From the NCBI GenBank assembly GCA_046330225.1, contig JAXLTD010000002.1:62001-126000 (forward strand): a stretch of 64,000 nucleotides of DNA, in the 5' to 3' direction. This document shows, piece after piece, positions 41,936-49,819 of this stretch. Each line of letters opens with the position of its first letter. Positions within the stretch are counted from its first letter, which is position 1. Under the pieces are notes generated by a model. It was given only the letters and a program-made list of their open reading frames with translations, was not told the origin of the DNA and did no database searches. Source of the stretch: CANJIV01 sp046330225 (GTDB lineage: Bacteria; Actinomycetota; Thermoleophilia; Solirubrobacterales; Solirubrobacteraceae). Made by a program: the position numbers and the translations under genes.

Positions 41936-42544
41936 ATGGCCGACGAGACCACCAACGAGGAGACCGAGCCGGTGCAGGCCGAGGCCCCCGAGGCCGCGAC
42001 CGACGACGCCCCGGAGGCGGCCGCGAACGCGGCGCCTGAAACGGCCGAGGCCGAGCCCGCTGCGGAGGCCGAGCCCGCCCTCCATCCCAAGGAGGCGCGC
42101 AAGCGTGCCCGCTCGCGGCATTCCGGGGAGGCCCGTCCGCCGCGCGACCCCGCCGAGCGCGCCGCTGCGCGCGCGGAGCTCCGCGCCGCCAAGGCCAAGG
42201 AGCGCAGCGCCTGGCGGGCCAAGTCCCGCGCGAAGGCCAAGGCGGCGGCGTCGAGCGCCGGCGCCGCGCCCGCGGCGCCGACCGTCGAGCGCCCGGCCGG
42301 GCGCCCGAAGCAGCGCCAGGGCATCGTCGTCTCCGACAAGGCCGACAAGACCATCACCGTTCGCGTCGACTCGGCCCGCCGCCACCGCCGCTACGAGAAG
42401 ATCGTGCGCTCGAGCAGCACGCTGCACGTCCACGACGAGCGCAACGAGGCGCACGCCGGCGACACGGTCACCGTGATCGAGTGCCGCCCGATGTCGCGGC
42501 TGAAGCGCTGGCGCCTGGTCGAGGTCCTGGAGCGGGCGAAGTGA
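41936..42544 (+). CDS. rpsQ: 30S ribosomal protein S17 with long N-terminal extension
   Basis: 202 residues, against about 85 usually. The OB-fold core starts near residue 122 (RPKQRQGIVVSDKADKTITVRVDSARRHRRYEKIV) and ends normally. Residues 1 to about 50 are Ala/Glu-rich and acidic. Residues 50 to about 120 are Arg/Lys/Ala-rich and basic (ALHPKEARKRARSRH, AAARAELRAAKAKERSAWRAK). The start directly abuts the rpmC stop, and no later start with a ribosome-binding site is seen. The stop overlaps rplN by GTGA. Confidence 0.92.
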   Translation: MADETTNEETEPVQAEAPEAATDDAPEAAANAAPETAEAEPAAEAEPALHPKEARKRARSRHSGEARPPRDPAERAAARAELRAAKAKERSAWRAKSRAKAKAAASSAGAAPAAPTVERPAGRPKQRQGIVVSDKADKTITVRVDSARRHRRYEKIVRSSSTLHVHDERNEAHAGDTVTVIECRPMSRLKRWRLVEVLERAK

Positions 42545-42909
42545 TCCAGAACGAGACCCGCCTCAAGGTGGCCGACAACACCGGCGCCCGGGAGATCCTC
42601 TGCATCCGCGTGCGGGGCGGCTCGCGCCGCCGCTACGCGGGCGTGGGCGACGTGATCGTCGCGACGGTCAAGCAGGCCAGCCCGCAGGGCTCGGTCAAGA
42701 AGGGCGAGGTCGTCACGGCGGTCGTGGTGCGCACGCGCAAGGAGTTCGGGCGCGAGGACGGGACATACATCGCCTTCGACGAGAACGCCGCCGTGCTCAT
42801 CGACGCACAGAACAACCCGCGCGGCACGCGCATCTTCGGGCCCGTCGCCCGCGAGCTGCGCGATCGCAACTTCATGAAGATCGTCTCGCTCGCCCCGGAG
42901 GTGCTGTGA
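42541..42909 (+). CDS. rplN: 50S ribosomal protein L14
   Basis: 122 residues from GTG 42541, exactly the usual length. IQNETRLKVADNTGAREILCIRVRGGS and the end ARELRDRNFMKIVSLAPEVL are conserved. It forms part of the subunit interface and binds L19. GTGA overlap with rpsQ and TGATG with rplX. Confidence 0.97.
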   Translation: MIQNETRLKVADNTGAREILCIRVRGGSRRRYAGVGDVIVATVKQASPQGSVKKGEVVTAVVVRTRKEFGREDGTYIAFDENAAVLIDAQNNPRGTRIFGPVARELRDRNFMKIVSLAPEVL

Positions 42910-43241
42910 TGGGGATCAAGATCCGACGCGACGACGAGGTCATCGTCAAGAGCGGCAAGGACCGCGGCAAGACCGGCAAGGTGCTGCGGGTCGACGCTGA
43001 GAAGAGCCGCGTCTACGTCGAGGGCCTCAACATGATCAAGCGCCACGAGCGGCCGCGCCAGGTGCCCGGCGCCCAGCGGGCCGAGTCGGTCGGCGGCGTG
43101 ATCGAGAAGGAAGGGCCGATTCACGTCTCCAACGTGATGCTGATCGACCCCAAGGACAAGAAGCCCACGCGCATCGGCATCGAGCGCGAGGACGGCAAGC
43201 GCTACCGGGTCGCCAAGCGCAGCGGCACCCGGCTGGACTGA
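42909..43241 (+). CDS. rplX: 50S ribosomal protein L24
   Basis: 110 residues from ATG 42909 (a GTG one codon earlier is also open). KOW motif in IRRDDEVIVKSGKDRGKTGKVLRV, then GLNMIKRHERPRQ and the GGVIEKEGPIHVSNVML segment. It starts 23S folding during assembly. 18 nt separate it from rplE. Confidence 0.97.
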   Translation: MGIKIRRDDEVIVKSGKDRGKTGKVLRVDAEKSRVYVEGLNMIKRHERPRQVPGAQRAESVGGVIEKEGPIHVSNVMLIDPKDKKPTRIGIEREDGKRYRVAKRSGTRLD

Positions 43242-43259
43242 CCAGGAACGAACTTCACC

Positions 43260-44039
43260 ATGGCTCGCCTCAAGACCCGCTACGAAGAAGAGATCCGCCC
43301 GGCGCTCATCGAGCGTTTCGGCTACTCCACGCCGATGCAGGCCCCGCGCGTGCAGAAGGTGACGCTCAACATGGGCGTTGGCGAGGCCAAGCAGGACTCG
43401 AAGATGCTCGAGGCCGCGACGGAGCAGCTCGCGACGATCGCCGGGCAGCGCCCCAACGTGCGGCGCGCCCGCAAGTCCATCGCCGCCTTCAAGCTCCGCG
43501 AGGGCCAGCCCGTGGGCCTGTCCGTGACGCTTCGCGGCGAGCGCTCCTACGAGTTCCTCGACCGCCTCATGTCGATCGCGATCCCTCGGATCCGCGACTT
43601 CCGGGGCCTCAACCCGCGGGCGTTCGACGGGCGCGGCAACTACTCGATGGGAGTCCGCGAGCAGATCATCTTTCCCGAGATCGACTACGACGCCATCGAC
43701 CAGGTGCGCGGCCTCGACGTGACGATCACCACGTCGGCGCACAGCGACGAGGAGGCCTACGCCTTGCTCGAGGCGCTCGGGATGCCGTTCGCTGGCCGCG
43801 AGACGCCGGCCGCGGCGGCCCAGCCGAAGGCCGAGGCCGCGGCGCCCGCCGAGGCCGACGCTGAGGCGCCCGCCGAGGCTGAGGCCGAGACGCCGGTCGA
43901 GCCGGAGGCTGAGGCCGAGGCGCCGGCTGAGGCCGAGGCGCCGGCTGAGGCCGAGGCGCCCGCCGAGCCTGAGGCGCCCGCTGAGCCCGAGGCCGAGGCC
44001 GCCACGACCCCATCCGACGACGCCGAAGGGAACGACTGA
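43260..44039 (+). CDS. rplE: 50S ribosomal protein L5 with long acidic C-terminal tail
   Basis: 259 residues, against about 180 usually. The core (1 to about 180) has QKVTLNMGVGEAKQDSK, LRGERSYEFLDRLMSIAIPRIRDFRG and NYSMGVREQIIFPEIDYD, and binds 5S rRNA. From about residue 182 the chain is Ala/Glu/Pro-rich with near-regular APAEAE units, ending in DDAEGND. The tail coding region is itself a degenerate repeat. It is followed after 2 nt by rpsN. Confidence 0.95.
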   Translation: MARLKTRYEEEIRPALIERFGYSTPMQAPRVQKVTLNMGVGEAKQDSKMLEAATEQLATIAGQRPNVRRARKSIAAFKLREGQPVGLSVTLRGERSYEFLDRLMSIAIPRIRDFRGLNPRAFDGRGNYSMGVREQIIFPEIDYDAIDQVRGLDVTITTSAHSDEEAYALLEALGMPFAGRETPAAAAQPKAEAAAPAEADAEAPAEAEAETPVEPEAEAEAPAEAEAPAEAEAPAEPEAPAEPEAEAATTPSDDAEGND

Positions 44040-44041
44040 CC

Positions 44042-44227
44042 ATGGCGAAGACCTCCCAGCGCGTCCGCCAATCGCGCATCCCCAAGTTCAAGAGCCGCGG
44101 ATACACGCGCTGCCGCCGCTGCGGCCGGTCGCGCGCCGTCTACCGCAAGTTCGGCGTCTGCCGAATCTGCCTGCGCGAGCTCGCGCACAACGGCGAAATC
44201 CCCGGCATGACGAAGTCCAGCTGGTAG
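44042..44227 (+). CDS. rpsN: 30S ribosomal protein S14 type Z
   Basis: 61 residues, the short zinc form. CRRCGRSRAVYRKFGVCRIC gives the Cys4 zinc knuckle. ACCATGG context at the start; 13 nt separate it from rpsH. No long zinc-free S14 is seen in the window. Confidence 0.97.
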   Translation: MAKTSQRVRQSRIPKFKSRGYTRCRRCGRSRAVYRKFGVCRICLRELAHNGEIPGMTKSSW

Positions 44228-44240
44228 GAGCCCACACCGC

Positions 44241-44648
44241 ATGTCCATGACCGACCCAGTCGCCGACCTCCTGACGCGCATCCGCAACGCGATCGCTGCC
44301 TCCCACGAGTCCGCCGCCATTCCGGCGTCGAAGCTCGGGAAGGAGATCGTGCGGATCCTCAAGGAGCAGGGCTACATCGATGCCTTCGAGATCGTGCCGC
44401 CCGAGGCGGGGCGCCCGCGCGAGCAGATCCGCGTCCGCCTGCGCTACACCGAGTCCCGCGAGTCGGTGATCAGCGGCCTGCGCCGGGTCTCCCGTCCGGG
44501 CCAGCGGACCTACGTCGACGCCCGCCACATCCCCAAGGTGCTCGGCGGCATGGGCACGGCGATCATCTCGACGTCCCACGGCGTGATGACCGGCCACGAC
44601 GCCCGCAAGGCCGGCGTCGGCGGCGAGGTCGTCGCGGAGGTCTGGTGA
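44241..44648 (+). CDS. rpsH: 30S ribosomal protein S8
   Basis: 135 residues. SMTDPVADLLTRIRNAI at the start and the C-terminal GTAIISTSHGVMTGHDARKAGVGGEVVAEVW are characteristic. S8 binds 16S helix 21 and in enterobacteria also represses the spc operon through L5 mRNA. Its stop shares TGATG with rplF. Confidence 0.97.
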   Translation: MSMTDPVADLLTRIRNAIAASHESAAIPASKLGKEIVRILKEQGYIDAFEIVPPEAGRPREQIRVRLRYTESRESVISGLRRVSRPGQRTYVDARHIPKVLGGMGTAIISTSHGVMTGHDARKAGVGGEVVAEVW

Positions 44649-45181
44649 TGTCGCGCATCGGCCGCAAGCCCATCCCCGTGCCCGACGGCGTGACCGTGGC
44701 GATCGAGCCTGAGCTCGTGAGCGTGACGGGCCCGAAGGGCGAGCTGAGCGAGCGCATCCACCGCGACATCACCGTCGCCCAGGAGGAGGCCGAGCTCGTC
44801 GTGACCCGGCCGACCGACCGCGGCGAGCACCGGGCCCTGCACGGCCTGACCCGCTCCCTGGTGGCGAACATGGTCGAGGGCGTGACGAACGGCTACGCCA
44901 AGACGCTGGAGATCCAGGGCGTCGGCTACCGGGCCCAGCTCAAGGGCAAGGACCTCGAGCTGGCGCTCGGCTACTCGCATCCGGTGCCGATCCCGGCGCC
45001 GGACGGCATCGAGTTCGAGGTGCCGATCCCGACCCGGATCATTGTCCGGGGCATCTCGAAGCAGCTCGTCGGCGAGACCGCCGCGAACATCCGCAAGCAG
45101 CGGCCGCCCGAGCCGTACAAGGGCAAGGGCATCCGCTACGAAGGCGAGTACGTCGCCAGGAAGGTGGGCAAGCGCGCATGA
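44648..45181 (+). CDS. rplF: 50S ribosomal protein L6
   Basis: 177 residues from ATG 44648 (GTG 44645 is also open). SRIGRKPIPVPDGVTV opens, and RGISKQLVGETAANIRKQRPPEPYKGKGIRYEGE closes, both standard. It sits near the factor-binding site and the sarcin-ricin loop. It overlaps rplR by ATGA. Confidence 0.97.
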   Translation: MSRIGRKPIPVPDGVTVAIEPELVSVTGPKGELSERIHRDITVAQEEAELVVTRPTDRGEHRALHGLTRSLVANMVEGVTNGYAKTLEIQGVGYRAQLKGKDLELALGYSHPVPIPAPDGIEFEVPIPTRIIVRGISKQLVGETAANIRKQRPPEPYKGKGIRYEGEYVARKVGKRA

Positions 45182-45531
45182 CCGTCACCACGCCGCAGGC
45201 CCGCCGCCTCAAGCGCCGCCGCCGGGTGCGCGCGAAGGTGCGCGGCACCGCCGAGCGCCCGCGCATCTCCGTGTTCCGCTCCAACCGCGGGATCTCCGCC
45301 CAGCTCATCGACGACGACCAGGGCCGCACGCTCGCCGCCGTCAACTGGACCGAGGCAGACCTCCGCACCCTTGGCCGGATGGAGCAGGCCGCCAAGGCCG
45401 GCGAGCTCATCGCGCAGCGCGCGAAGGCCGCCGGCATCGAGGCCGCGGTGTTCGATCGCGGCGGCTACCGCTACCACGGGCGCGTCAAGGCGCTCGCCGA
45501 CGGCGCCCGCGAGGGCGGCCTCTCCCTCTAG
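45178..45531 (+). CDS. rplR: 50S ribosomal protein L18
   Basis: 117 residues. An Arg-rich start (QARRLKRRRRVRAKVRGT), then RPRISVFRSNRGISAQLIDDD and the end FDRGGYRYHGRVKALADGAREGGL are typical. It carries 5S rRNA into the large subunit with L5. A 26-nt gap with a promoter-like element follows before rpsE. Confidence 0.97.
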   Translation: MTVTTPQARRLKRRRRVRAKVRGTAERPRISVFRSNRGISAQLIDDDQGRTLAAVNWTEADLRTLGRMEQAAKAGELIAQRAKAAGIEAAVFDRGGYRYHGRVKALADGAREGGLSL

Positions 45532-45541
45532 GCCCACCCGC

Positions 45542-45547
45542 TACCCT
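45542..45547 (+). promoter_or_regulatory. Candidate internal -10 element (GCTACCCT) for rpsE
   Basis: CCGCTACCCTCAC in the rplR-rpsE gap ends 10 nt before the rpsE ATG and matches the element before rplK in sequence and distance. rpsE has no Shine-Dalgarno sequence, so a second, leaderless transcript may start here within the spc operon. Confidence 0.4.
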
Positions 45548-45557
45548 CACTCACTTC

Positions 45558-46163
45558 ATGCCTCAGGACCGATCCATCAGCTCCGCCGGGCTCGACCTCC
45601 AAGAGCGCGTCGTCGAGATCAACCGTGTCGCCAAGGTCGTCAAGGGCGGCCGGCGCTTTTCGTTCACGGCGCTCGTCGTCGTCGGCGACGAGCGCAGCGT
45701 GGTCGGGGTCGGCTACGGCAAGGCCAACGAGGTGCCCGTGGCGATCCAGAAGGCCGTCGAGCGGGCGAAGAAGAACCTCTTCCGCGTCCCCAAGCACGGC
45801 TCCACGATCACTCACCAGACCACCGGCGTCTTCGGCTCGGGCCGCGTGTTCCTCAAGCCCGCCTCGCCGGGCACCGGCGTCATCGCCGGCGGCGGCGTGC
45901 GCGCCGTGCTCGAGCTGGCCGGGATCAGCGACATCCTCTCCAAGAGCCTCGGCTCGCAGAACCCGATCAACCTCGTGAAGGCGACGGTCGCCGGCCTGCA
46001 GGGCCTGCGCACGCCCGAGGAGATCGCCGAGCTGCGCGGGCTCTCGATCGACCAGGTCCTCGGGCTCTCGCGCAGCGAGACCTCCGGGGCCGCCGACGCG
46101 CCCGCCGGGGAGCCGGCCGAGCCCGCCGCGGCCGAGGAGGCCGAGGAGGCCGCGCCCGCATGA
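45558..46163 (+). CDS. rpsE: 30S ribosomal protein S5
   Basis: 201 residues from ATG 45558. LQERVVEINRVAKVVKGGRRFSF, VGYGKANEVPVAIQKAVERAKKN and GTGVIAGGGVRAVLELAGI are the S5 core (accuracy/ram residues). The last 20 or so residues are Ala/Glu-rich (GEPAEPAAAEEAEEAAPA). The frame is open much further upstream through rplR, but that stretch is not S5. It overlaps rpmD by ATGA. Confidence 0.97.
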   Translation: MPQDRSISSAGLDLQERVVEINRVAKVVKGGRRFSFTALVVVGDERSVVGVGYGKANEVPVAIQKAVERAKKNLFRVPKHGSTITHQTTGVFGSGRVFLKPASPGTGVIAGGGVRAVLELAGISDILSKSLGSQNPINLVKATVAGLQGLRTPEEIAELRGLSIDQVLGLSRSETSGAADAPAGEPAEPAAAEEAEEAAPA

Positions 46164-46339
46164 GCACGCTGCGGATCACCCAGCGGCGCTCCCGCAACGG
46201 CGCCAACCAGCGCCAGCTCGACACGCTGCGGTCGCTCGGCCTGCGCCGCATCGGCCACACCGTCGAGCAGAAGGACACCCCCCAGGTTCGCGGCATGGTG
46301 CACGCCGTCCGGCACCTCGTGGAGGTCGACGACGCATGA
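46160..46339 (+). CDS. rpmD: 50S ribosomal protein L30
   Basis: 59 residues from ATG 46160. LRITQRRSRNGANQRQLDTLRSLGLRRIGHTV and RGMVHAVRHLVEV are the L30 fold. It overlaps rpsE and rplO by ATGA on both sides, a tight spc-operon arrangement. Confidence 0.97.
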   Translation: MSTLRITQRRSRNGANQRQLDTLRSLGLRRIGHTVEQKDTPQVRGMVHAVRHLVEVDDA

Positions 46340-46824
46340 GCGACGAGCGCGTCGGGCTCCACACGCTCAAGCCCAGCCCCGGCAGCCGCAAGCCGCGCAA
46401 GCGCGTGGGCCGCGGCGACGGCTCGGGCACCGGCAAGACGTCCGGCCGCGGCCAGAAGGGCGCCGGCGCGCGCTCGGGCGCGAAGAAGCGGGCCCGCTTC
46501 GAGGGCGGGCAGATGCCGATCCACATGCGGATGCGCAAGCTGCGCGGCCCGCACATGAAGAAGTCGATGCCGTTCGAGCCGTTCCGGACGCACACGCAGC
46601 CCGTGAACCTCGCCGACCTCGAGGACCGGTTCGAGGCAGGCGACGAGGTCACGCCGGACACGCTCAGCGAGCGCGGCCTGGCCACGCGCAAGGACGTGCC
46701 GGTCAAGATTCTCGCCCGCGGCGAGATCTCCAAGGCGCTGACGGTCCGCGCCCACGGCTTCAGCGCTGCTGCCCGGGCCGGCATCGAGGCCGCCGGGGGC
46801 ACCTGCGAGCCCATCGATTCGTAG
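46336..46824 (+). CDS. rplO: 50S ribosomal protein L15
   Basis: 162 residues. LHTLKPSPGSRKPRKRVGRGDGSGTGKTSGRGQKG is the extended Gly/Arg/Lys N-terminal tail that enters 23S rRNA; the globular end has GEISKALTVRAHGFS. It is a late assembly protein. The 13-nt gap to secY is usual for the spc operon. Confidence 0.97.
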   Translation: MSDERVGLHTLKPSPGSRKPRKRVGRGDGSGTGKTSGRGQKGAGARSGAKKRARFEGGQMPIHMRMRKLRGPHMKKSMPFEPFRTHTQPVNLADLEDRFEAGDEVTPDTLSERGLATRKDVPVKILARGEISKALTVRAHGFSAAARAGIEAAGGTCEPIDS

Positions 46825-46837
46825 GCACTGAGGCCCC

Positions 46838-48109
46838 GTGCTCGCCACGATCCTCAACGCCTTCACCGTCCCGGAGATCCGCAAGAAGCTCGCGTTCACC
46901 GCCCTGGTGCTCGCGCTCTACCGGTTCGGGTCCCACATTCCGGTGCCGGGGATCAACACCCAGGCCGTCGCGGACATCCAGAAGAACTTCTCAGGCTCGA
47001 ACATCCTCGGGTTCCTGAACCTGTTCTCCGGCGGCGGCCTGCAGCGGGTCGCGATCTTCGCGCTGGGGATCATGCCCTACATCACGGCCTCGATCATCCT
47101 GCAGCTGATGACCGTGGTCGTGCCCTCCCTCGAGAAGCTCTCGAAGGAGGGCGAGGTGGGGCAGCAGAAGATCACGCAGTACACGCGCTACCTCACGGTC
47201 TTCCTCGCCGCGGCCCAGGCCATCGGCTACGTCTTTCTCTTCCAGTCGTTCGGGACCAGCGCCGGCCAGAACGTCGTCGAGAACCTCACGTTCCCCAGGG
47301 TGTTCCTCATCGTCATCTGCCTGACCGCCGGCTGCGTGCTGCTCATGTGGATGGGCGAGCTCATCACGCAGCGCGGCATCGGGAACGGCATCTCGCTGAT
47401 GATCTTCGCCAGCATCGTCGCGCGGCTGCCCAACGGCGTGCAGTCCTGGTGGACCAATCCGGACCCGGTCTTCAAGGTGATGATGCCGTTCGTGGCCCTC
47501 GCGGTCATCGCGGCGATCGTCTTCGTGCAAGAGGGCCAGCGCCGGATCCCGGTGCAGTACGCCAAGCGGGTCATCGGCCGGCGGATGACCGAGGGCGGGC
47601 AGACCTACCTCCCGCTGCGCGTGAACATGGCGGGCGTCATCCCGGTCATCTTCGCGGCCTCGATCATGGCGTTCCCGCCCACGGTCGGCCAGCTGATCAA
47701 CACGCCGTGGGCCAACGACCTCTCCGCCTTCTTCTCCCCCAACGACTGGCCCTACATCGTGGGCGAGTCGATCTTCATCATCCTGTTCACCTACTTCTAC
47801 ACCGCGGTGACGTTCAACCCGGTGGACCAGGCGGACAACCTCAAGAAGCACGGGGGGTTCATCCCAGGGGTGAGACCCGGCCGGCCAACGGCCGAGTTCC
47901 TCGACCGCGTGCTCGCCCGGCTGACGTTCCCCGGGGCGCTCTACCTGGCTGCGGTCGCGGCCCTGCCGACGATCCTCATCAACCAGACCAGCGCGAACTT
48001 CTTCTTCGGCGGCACGTCGCTGCTCATCGTGATCGGCGTCGCGCTCGACACGATGAAGCAGCTCGAGGCCCAGCTCATGATGCGCAACTACGAGGGCTTC
48101 CTGAAATGA
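46838..48109 (+). CDS. secY: Preprotein translocase subunit SecY
   Basis: 423 residues from GTG 46838, with ten predicted membrane helices. YRFGSHIPVPGIN at the first helix, the plug region with FSGSNILGFLNLFSGGGLQR, GIMPYITASIILQLM, and GERITQRGIGNGIS-type sequence (GELITQRGIGNGISL) are diagnostic. It forms the Sec channel with SecE and SecG. Its last base pairs overlap adk by ATGA, the common secY-adk-map order. Confidence 0.98.
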   Translation: MLATILNAFTVPEIRKKLAFTALVLALYRFGSHIPVPGINTQAVADIQKNFSGSNILGFLNLFSGGGLQRVAIFALGIMPYITASIILQLMTVVVPSLEKLSKEGEVGQQKITQYTRYLTVFLAAAQAIGYVFLFQSFGTSAGQNVVENLTFPRVFLIVICLTAGCVLLMWMGELITQRGIGNGISLMIFASIVARLPNGVQSWWTNPDPVFKVMMPFVALAVIAAIVFVQEGQRRIPVQYAKRVIGRRMTEGGQTYLPLRVNMAGVIPVIFAASIMAFPPTVGQLINTPWANDLSAFFSPNDWPYIVGESIFIILFTYFYTAVTFNPVDQADNLKKHGGFIPGVRPGRPTAEFLDRVLARLTFPGALYLAAVAALPTILINQTSANFFFGGTSLLIVIGVALDTMKQLEAQLMMRNYEGFLK

Positions 48110-48780
48110 GCGAGCTCAACCTCATCCTGCTCGGCCCGCCCGGGGCGGGGAAGGGCACCCAGGCGGCGCGCCTGATCGACGACTTCGGCCTCGCCTACAT
48201 CGCCACAGGGGACATGCTCCGCGAGAACGTCAAGCAGGGGACGCCGCTGGGCGTGGAGGCCAAGCGCTTCATGGACGCCGGCGATCTCGTGCCCGACGAC
48301 GTGATCATCTCGATGATCGAGGCCGAGCTCCAGGGCGAGGAGTCCAAGGACGGGTTCATCCTCGACGGCTTCCCCCGCACGACCGCGCAGGCCGACGCCC
48401 TGGCCACCGAGTTGCAGCGGCTCGGGCGGGCGCTCTCTGCCGCGCTCCTCATCGATGCCTCCGACGACGAGGTCGTGCGGCGCATCTCGGGCCGCCGCGT
48501 GAGCCTGAGCTCCGGACGGGTCTACCACGTCGATTTCGACCCGCCCGAGGTCGAGGGCGTCTGCGACGTCGACGGCTCCGACCTCATCCAGCGCGACGAC
48601 GACAAGCCCGAGACGGTCCGCCGCCGCCTCGAGGTCTACCACGCCCAGACGGCGCCGCTCATCGACTACTACGAGCGCCAGGGCCTGCTTCGGCGCTTCG
48701 ACGGCGCCGGGTCGCCTACCGAGGTGCACGACCACATCCGCGCCGCGCTCGCCACGCTGCGCCTGGAAGAGACCCTCTAG
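48106..48780 (+). CDS. adk: Adenylate kinase
   Basis: 224 residues, long form. P-loop GPPGAGKGT (10-18), AMP-binding TGDMLRE and DGFPRT (87-92), and a full-length LID (about 131-168). In the LID the zinc cysteines of many actinobacterial and Gram-positive enzymes are mostly absent: SLSSGRVYHVDF stands where CxxCG would be, with one lone Cys153. It is thus closer to the hydrogen-bonded LID of E. coli. It converts ATP and AMP to 2 ADP. map starts 3 nt after the stop. Confidence 0.97.
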   Translation: MSELNLILLGPPGAGKGTQAARLIDDFGLAYIATGDMLRENVKQGTPLGVEAKRFMDAGDLVPDDVIISMIEAELQGEESKDGFILDGFPRTTAQADALATELQRLGRALSAALLIDASDDEVVRRISGRRVSLSSGRVYHVDFDPPEVEGVCDVDGSDLIQRDDDKPETVRRRLEVYHAQTAPLIDYYERQGLLRRFDGAGSPTEVHDHIRAALATLRLEETL

Positions 48781-48782
48781 CC

Positions 48783-49556
48783 ATGATCATCAAGAAGACG
48801 CCGGAGGAGATCGAGAAGATCGCCGCCGCCGGCGCGATCCACAGCCGCACGATGGCGCTGCTGCAGTCGAAGATCCGGCCCGGGGTCACAACGGCCGATC
48901 TCGACGCGGCCGCCGAGGCCTACATTCGCTCGCAGGGCGCCGAGCCGGCCTTCAAGGGCTACCGCGGCTTCCCGGGCTCGATCTGCGCCTCTCCGAACTC
49001 GATGGTGGTGCACGGCATTCCCGGCCCGTTCGCGCTGTCGCGCGGCGACATCATCTCCGTGGACATCGGCGTGGTCCTCGACGGCTGGGTGGCCGATGCC
49101 GCCCGCACGTTCCCGGTCGGGCCGGTCTCGCCGGTCGCCACCCGACTGATGCGGGCCACCGAGGGCTCCCTGTTCGCCGCGGTCGACCACTGCATCGCCG
49201 GGAACCGGCTCGGGGATGTCTCGCACGCGGTGCAGGAGCACGTCGAAGCCGAAGGCTTCGCGGTCGTGCGGTCGCTCGTCGGGCACGGCATCGGGCGCCA
49301 GATGCACGAAGATCCGCAGATCCCCAACTTCGGCGAGCCCGGCACCGGCCCGCTCCTCGAGGAGGGCATGGTCCTGGCCGTCGAGCCGATGGTCACGGCG
49401 GGCCGCCACGCGGTGCGCATGGGCGACGACCACTGGGCCATCTACACCGCCGACGGATCCCTCGCCGCCCACTTCGAGTTCACGATCGCGATCACCGCCG
49501 AGGGGCCCCGGATCTGCACGCCGTGGCATCTGGATTCCAGCCAGGCGGCAGCGTGA
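48783..49556 (+). CDS. map: Methionine aminopeptidase, type I
   Basis: 257 residues. The five metal ligands are visible: Asp94, Asp105, His168, Glu201 and Glu232; His78 is the substrate histidine (VVHGIP). It removes the initiator methionine from new proteins. In Actinobacteria infA commonly follows, but here a 138-nt gap with a promoter-like element leads straight to rpmJ. Confidence 0.97.
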   Translation: MIIKKTPEEIEKIAAAGAIHSRTMALLQSKIRPGVTTADLDAAAEAYIRSQGAEPAFKGYRGFPGSICASPNSMVVHGIPGPFALSRGDIISVDIGVVLDGWVADAARTFPVGPVSPVATRLMRATEGSLFAAVDHCIAGNRLGDVSHAVQEHVEAEGFAVVRSLVGHGIGRQMHEDPQIPNFGEPGTGPLLEEGMVLAVEPMVTAGRHAVRMGDDHWAIYTADGSLAAHFEFTIAITAEGPRICTPWHLDSSQAAA

Positions 49557-49573
49557 GCCGGTGAGCCTGGTTT

Positions 49574-49582
49574 TGCTACCAT
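49574..49582 (+). promoter_or_regulatory. Candidate extended -10 for rpmJ-rpsM (TGCTACCAT)
   Basis: TTTTGCTACCATC lies 18 nt after the map stop and repeats the nonamer found before rpsL. The leader to rpmJ would be about 105 nt and includes GAAAGGGA before the ATG. The gap holds no infA or other ORF. Confidence 0.5.
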
Positions 49583-49694
49583 CCCGGGTCGCGCTCCGAG
49601 CCAGCTTTCTCGCGCGCGAGGCAGGCCACGACGGGGTAGCGGAAGCCGCACCGGCAGCCAGAGCCACGTCGTTGGAAACGATCCGAAAGGGACC

Positions 49695-49808
49695 ATGAAG
49701 GTACGACCGTCGGTCAAGCCGATGTGCGAGAAGTGCAAGATCATCCGCCGCCACGGCGCGGTCCTCGTGATCTGCCAGAACCCCCGTCACAAGCAGCGGC
49801 AGGGGTGA
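49695..49808 (+). CDS. rpmJ: 50S ribosomal protein L36
   Basis: A short gene of 37 residues: MKVRPSVKPMCEKCKIIRRH at the start, then GAVLVICQNPRHKQRQG. Zinc ligands Cys11, Cys14, Cys27 and His32 are complete. GAAAGGGA lies 6-7 nt before ATG 49695. rpsM follows 11 nt after the stop, the standard rpmJ-rpsM-rpsK-rpsD-rpoA-rplQ order. Confidence 0.96.
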   Translation: MKVRPSVKPMCEKCKIIRRHGAVLVICQNPRHKQRQG

Positions 49809-49819
49809 GCTAGGACTTC

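Noticed and set aside
39683..42454. A 923-codon minus-strand open frame under the S10 operon
   Set aside because: It covers rplV, rpsC, rplP, rpmC and rpsQ, all firmly identified, and has only low-complexity content.
43800..44034. The repeated gccgaggcgcc units at the end of rplE as a DNA repeat element
   Set aside because: The repetition follows the Ala-Glu-Pro codon pattern of the protein tail and stays in frame, so it is explained by the coding sequence.
43716..44040. Spaced short repeats resembling a CRISPR-like array
   Set aside because: Units are degenerate, very short and in frame with L5. No spacers or cas genes occur, and no CRISPR was seen anywhere in the window.
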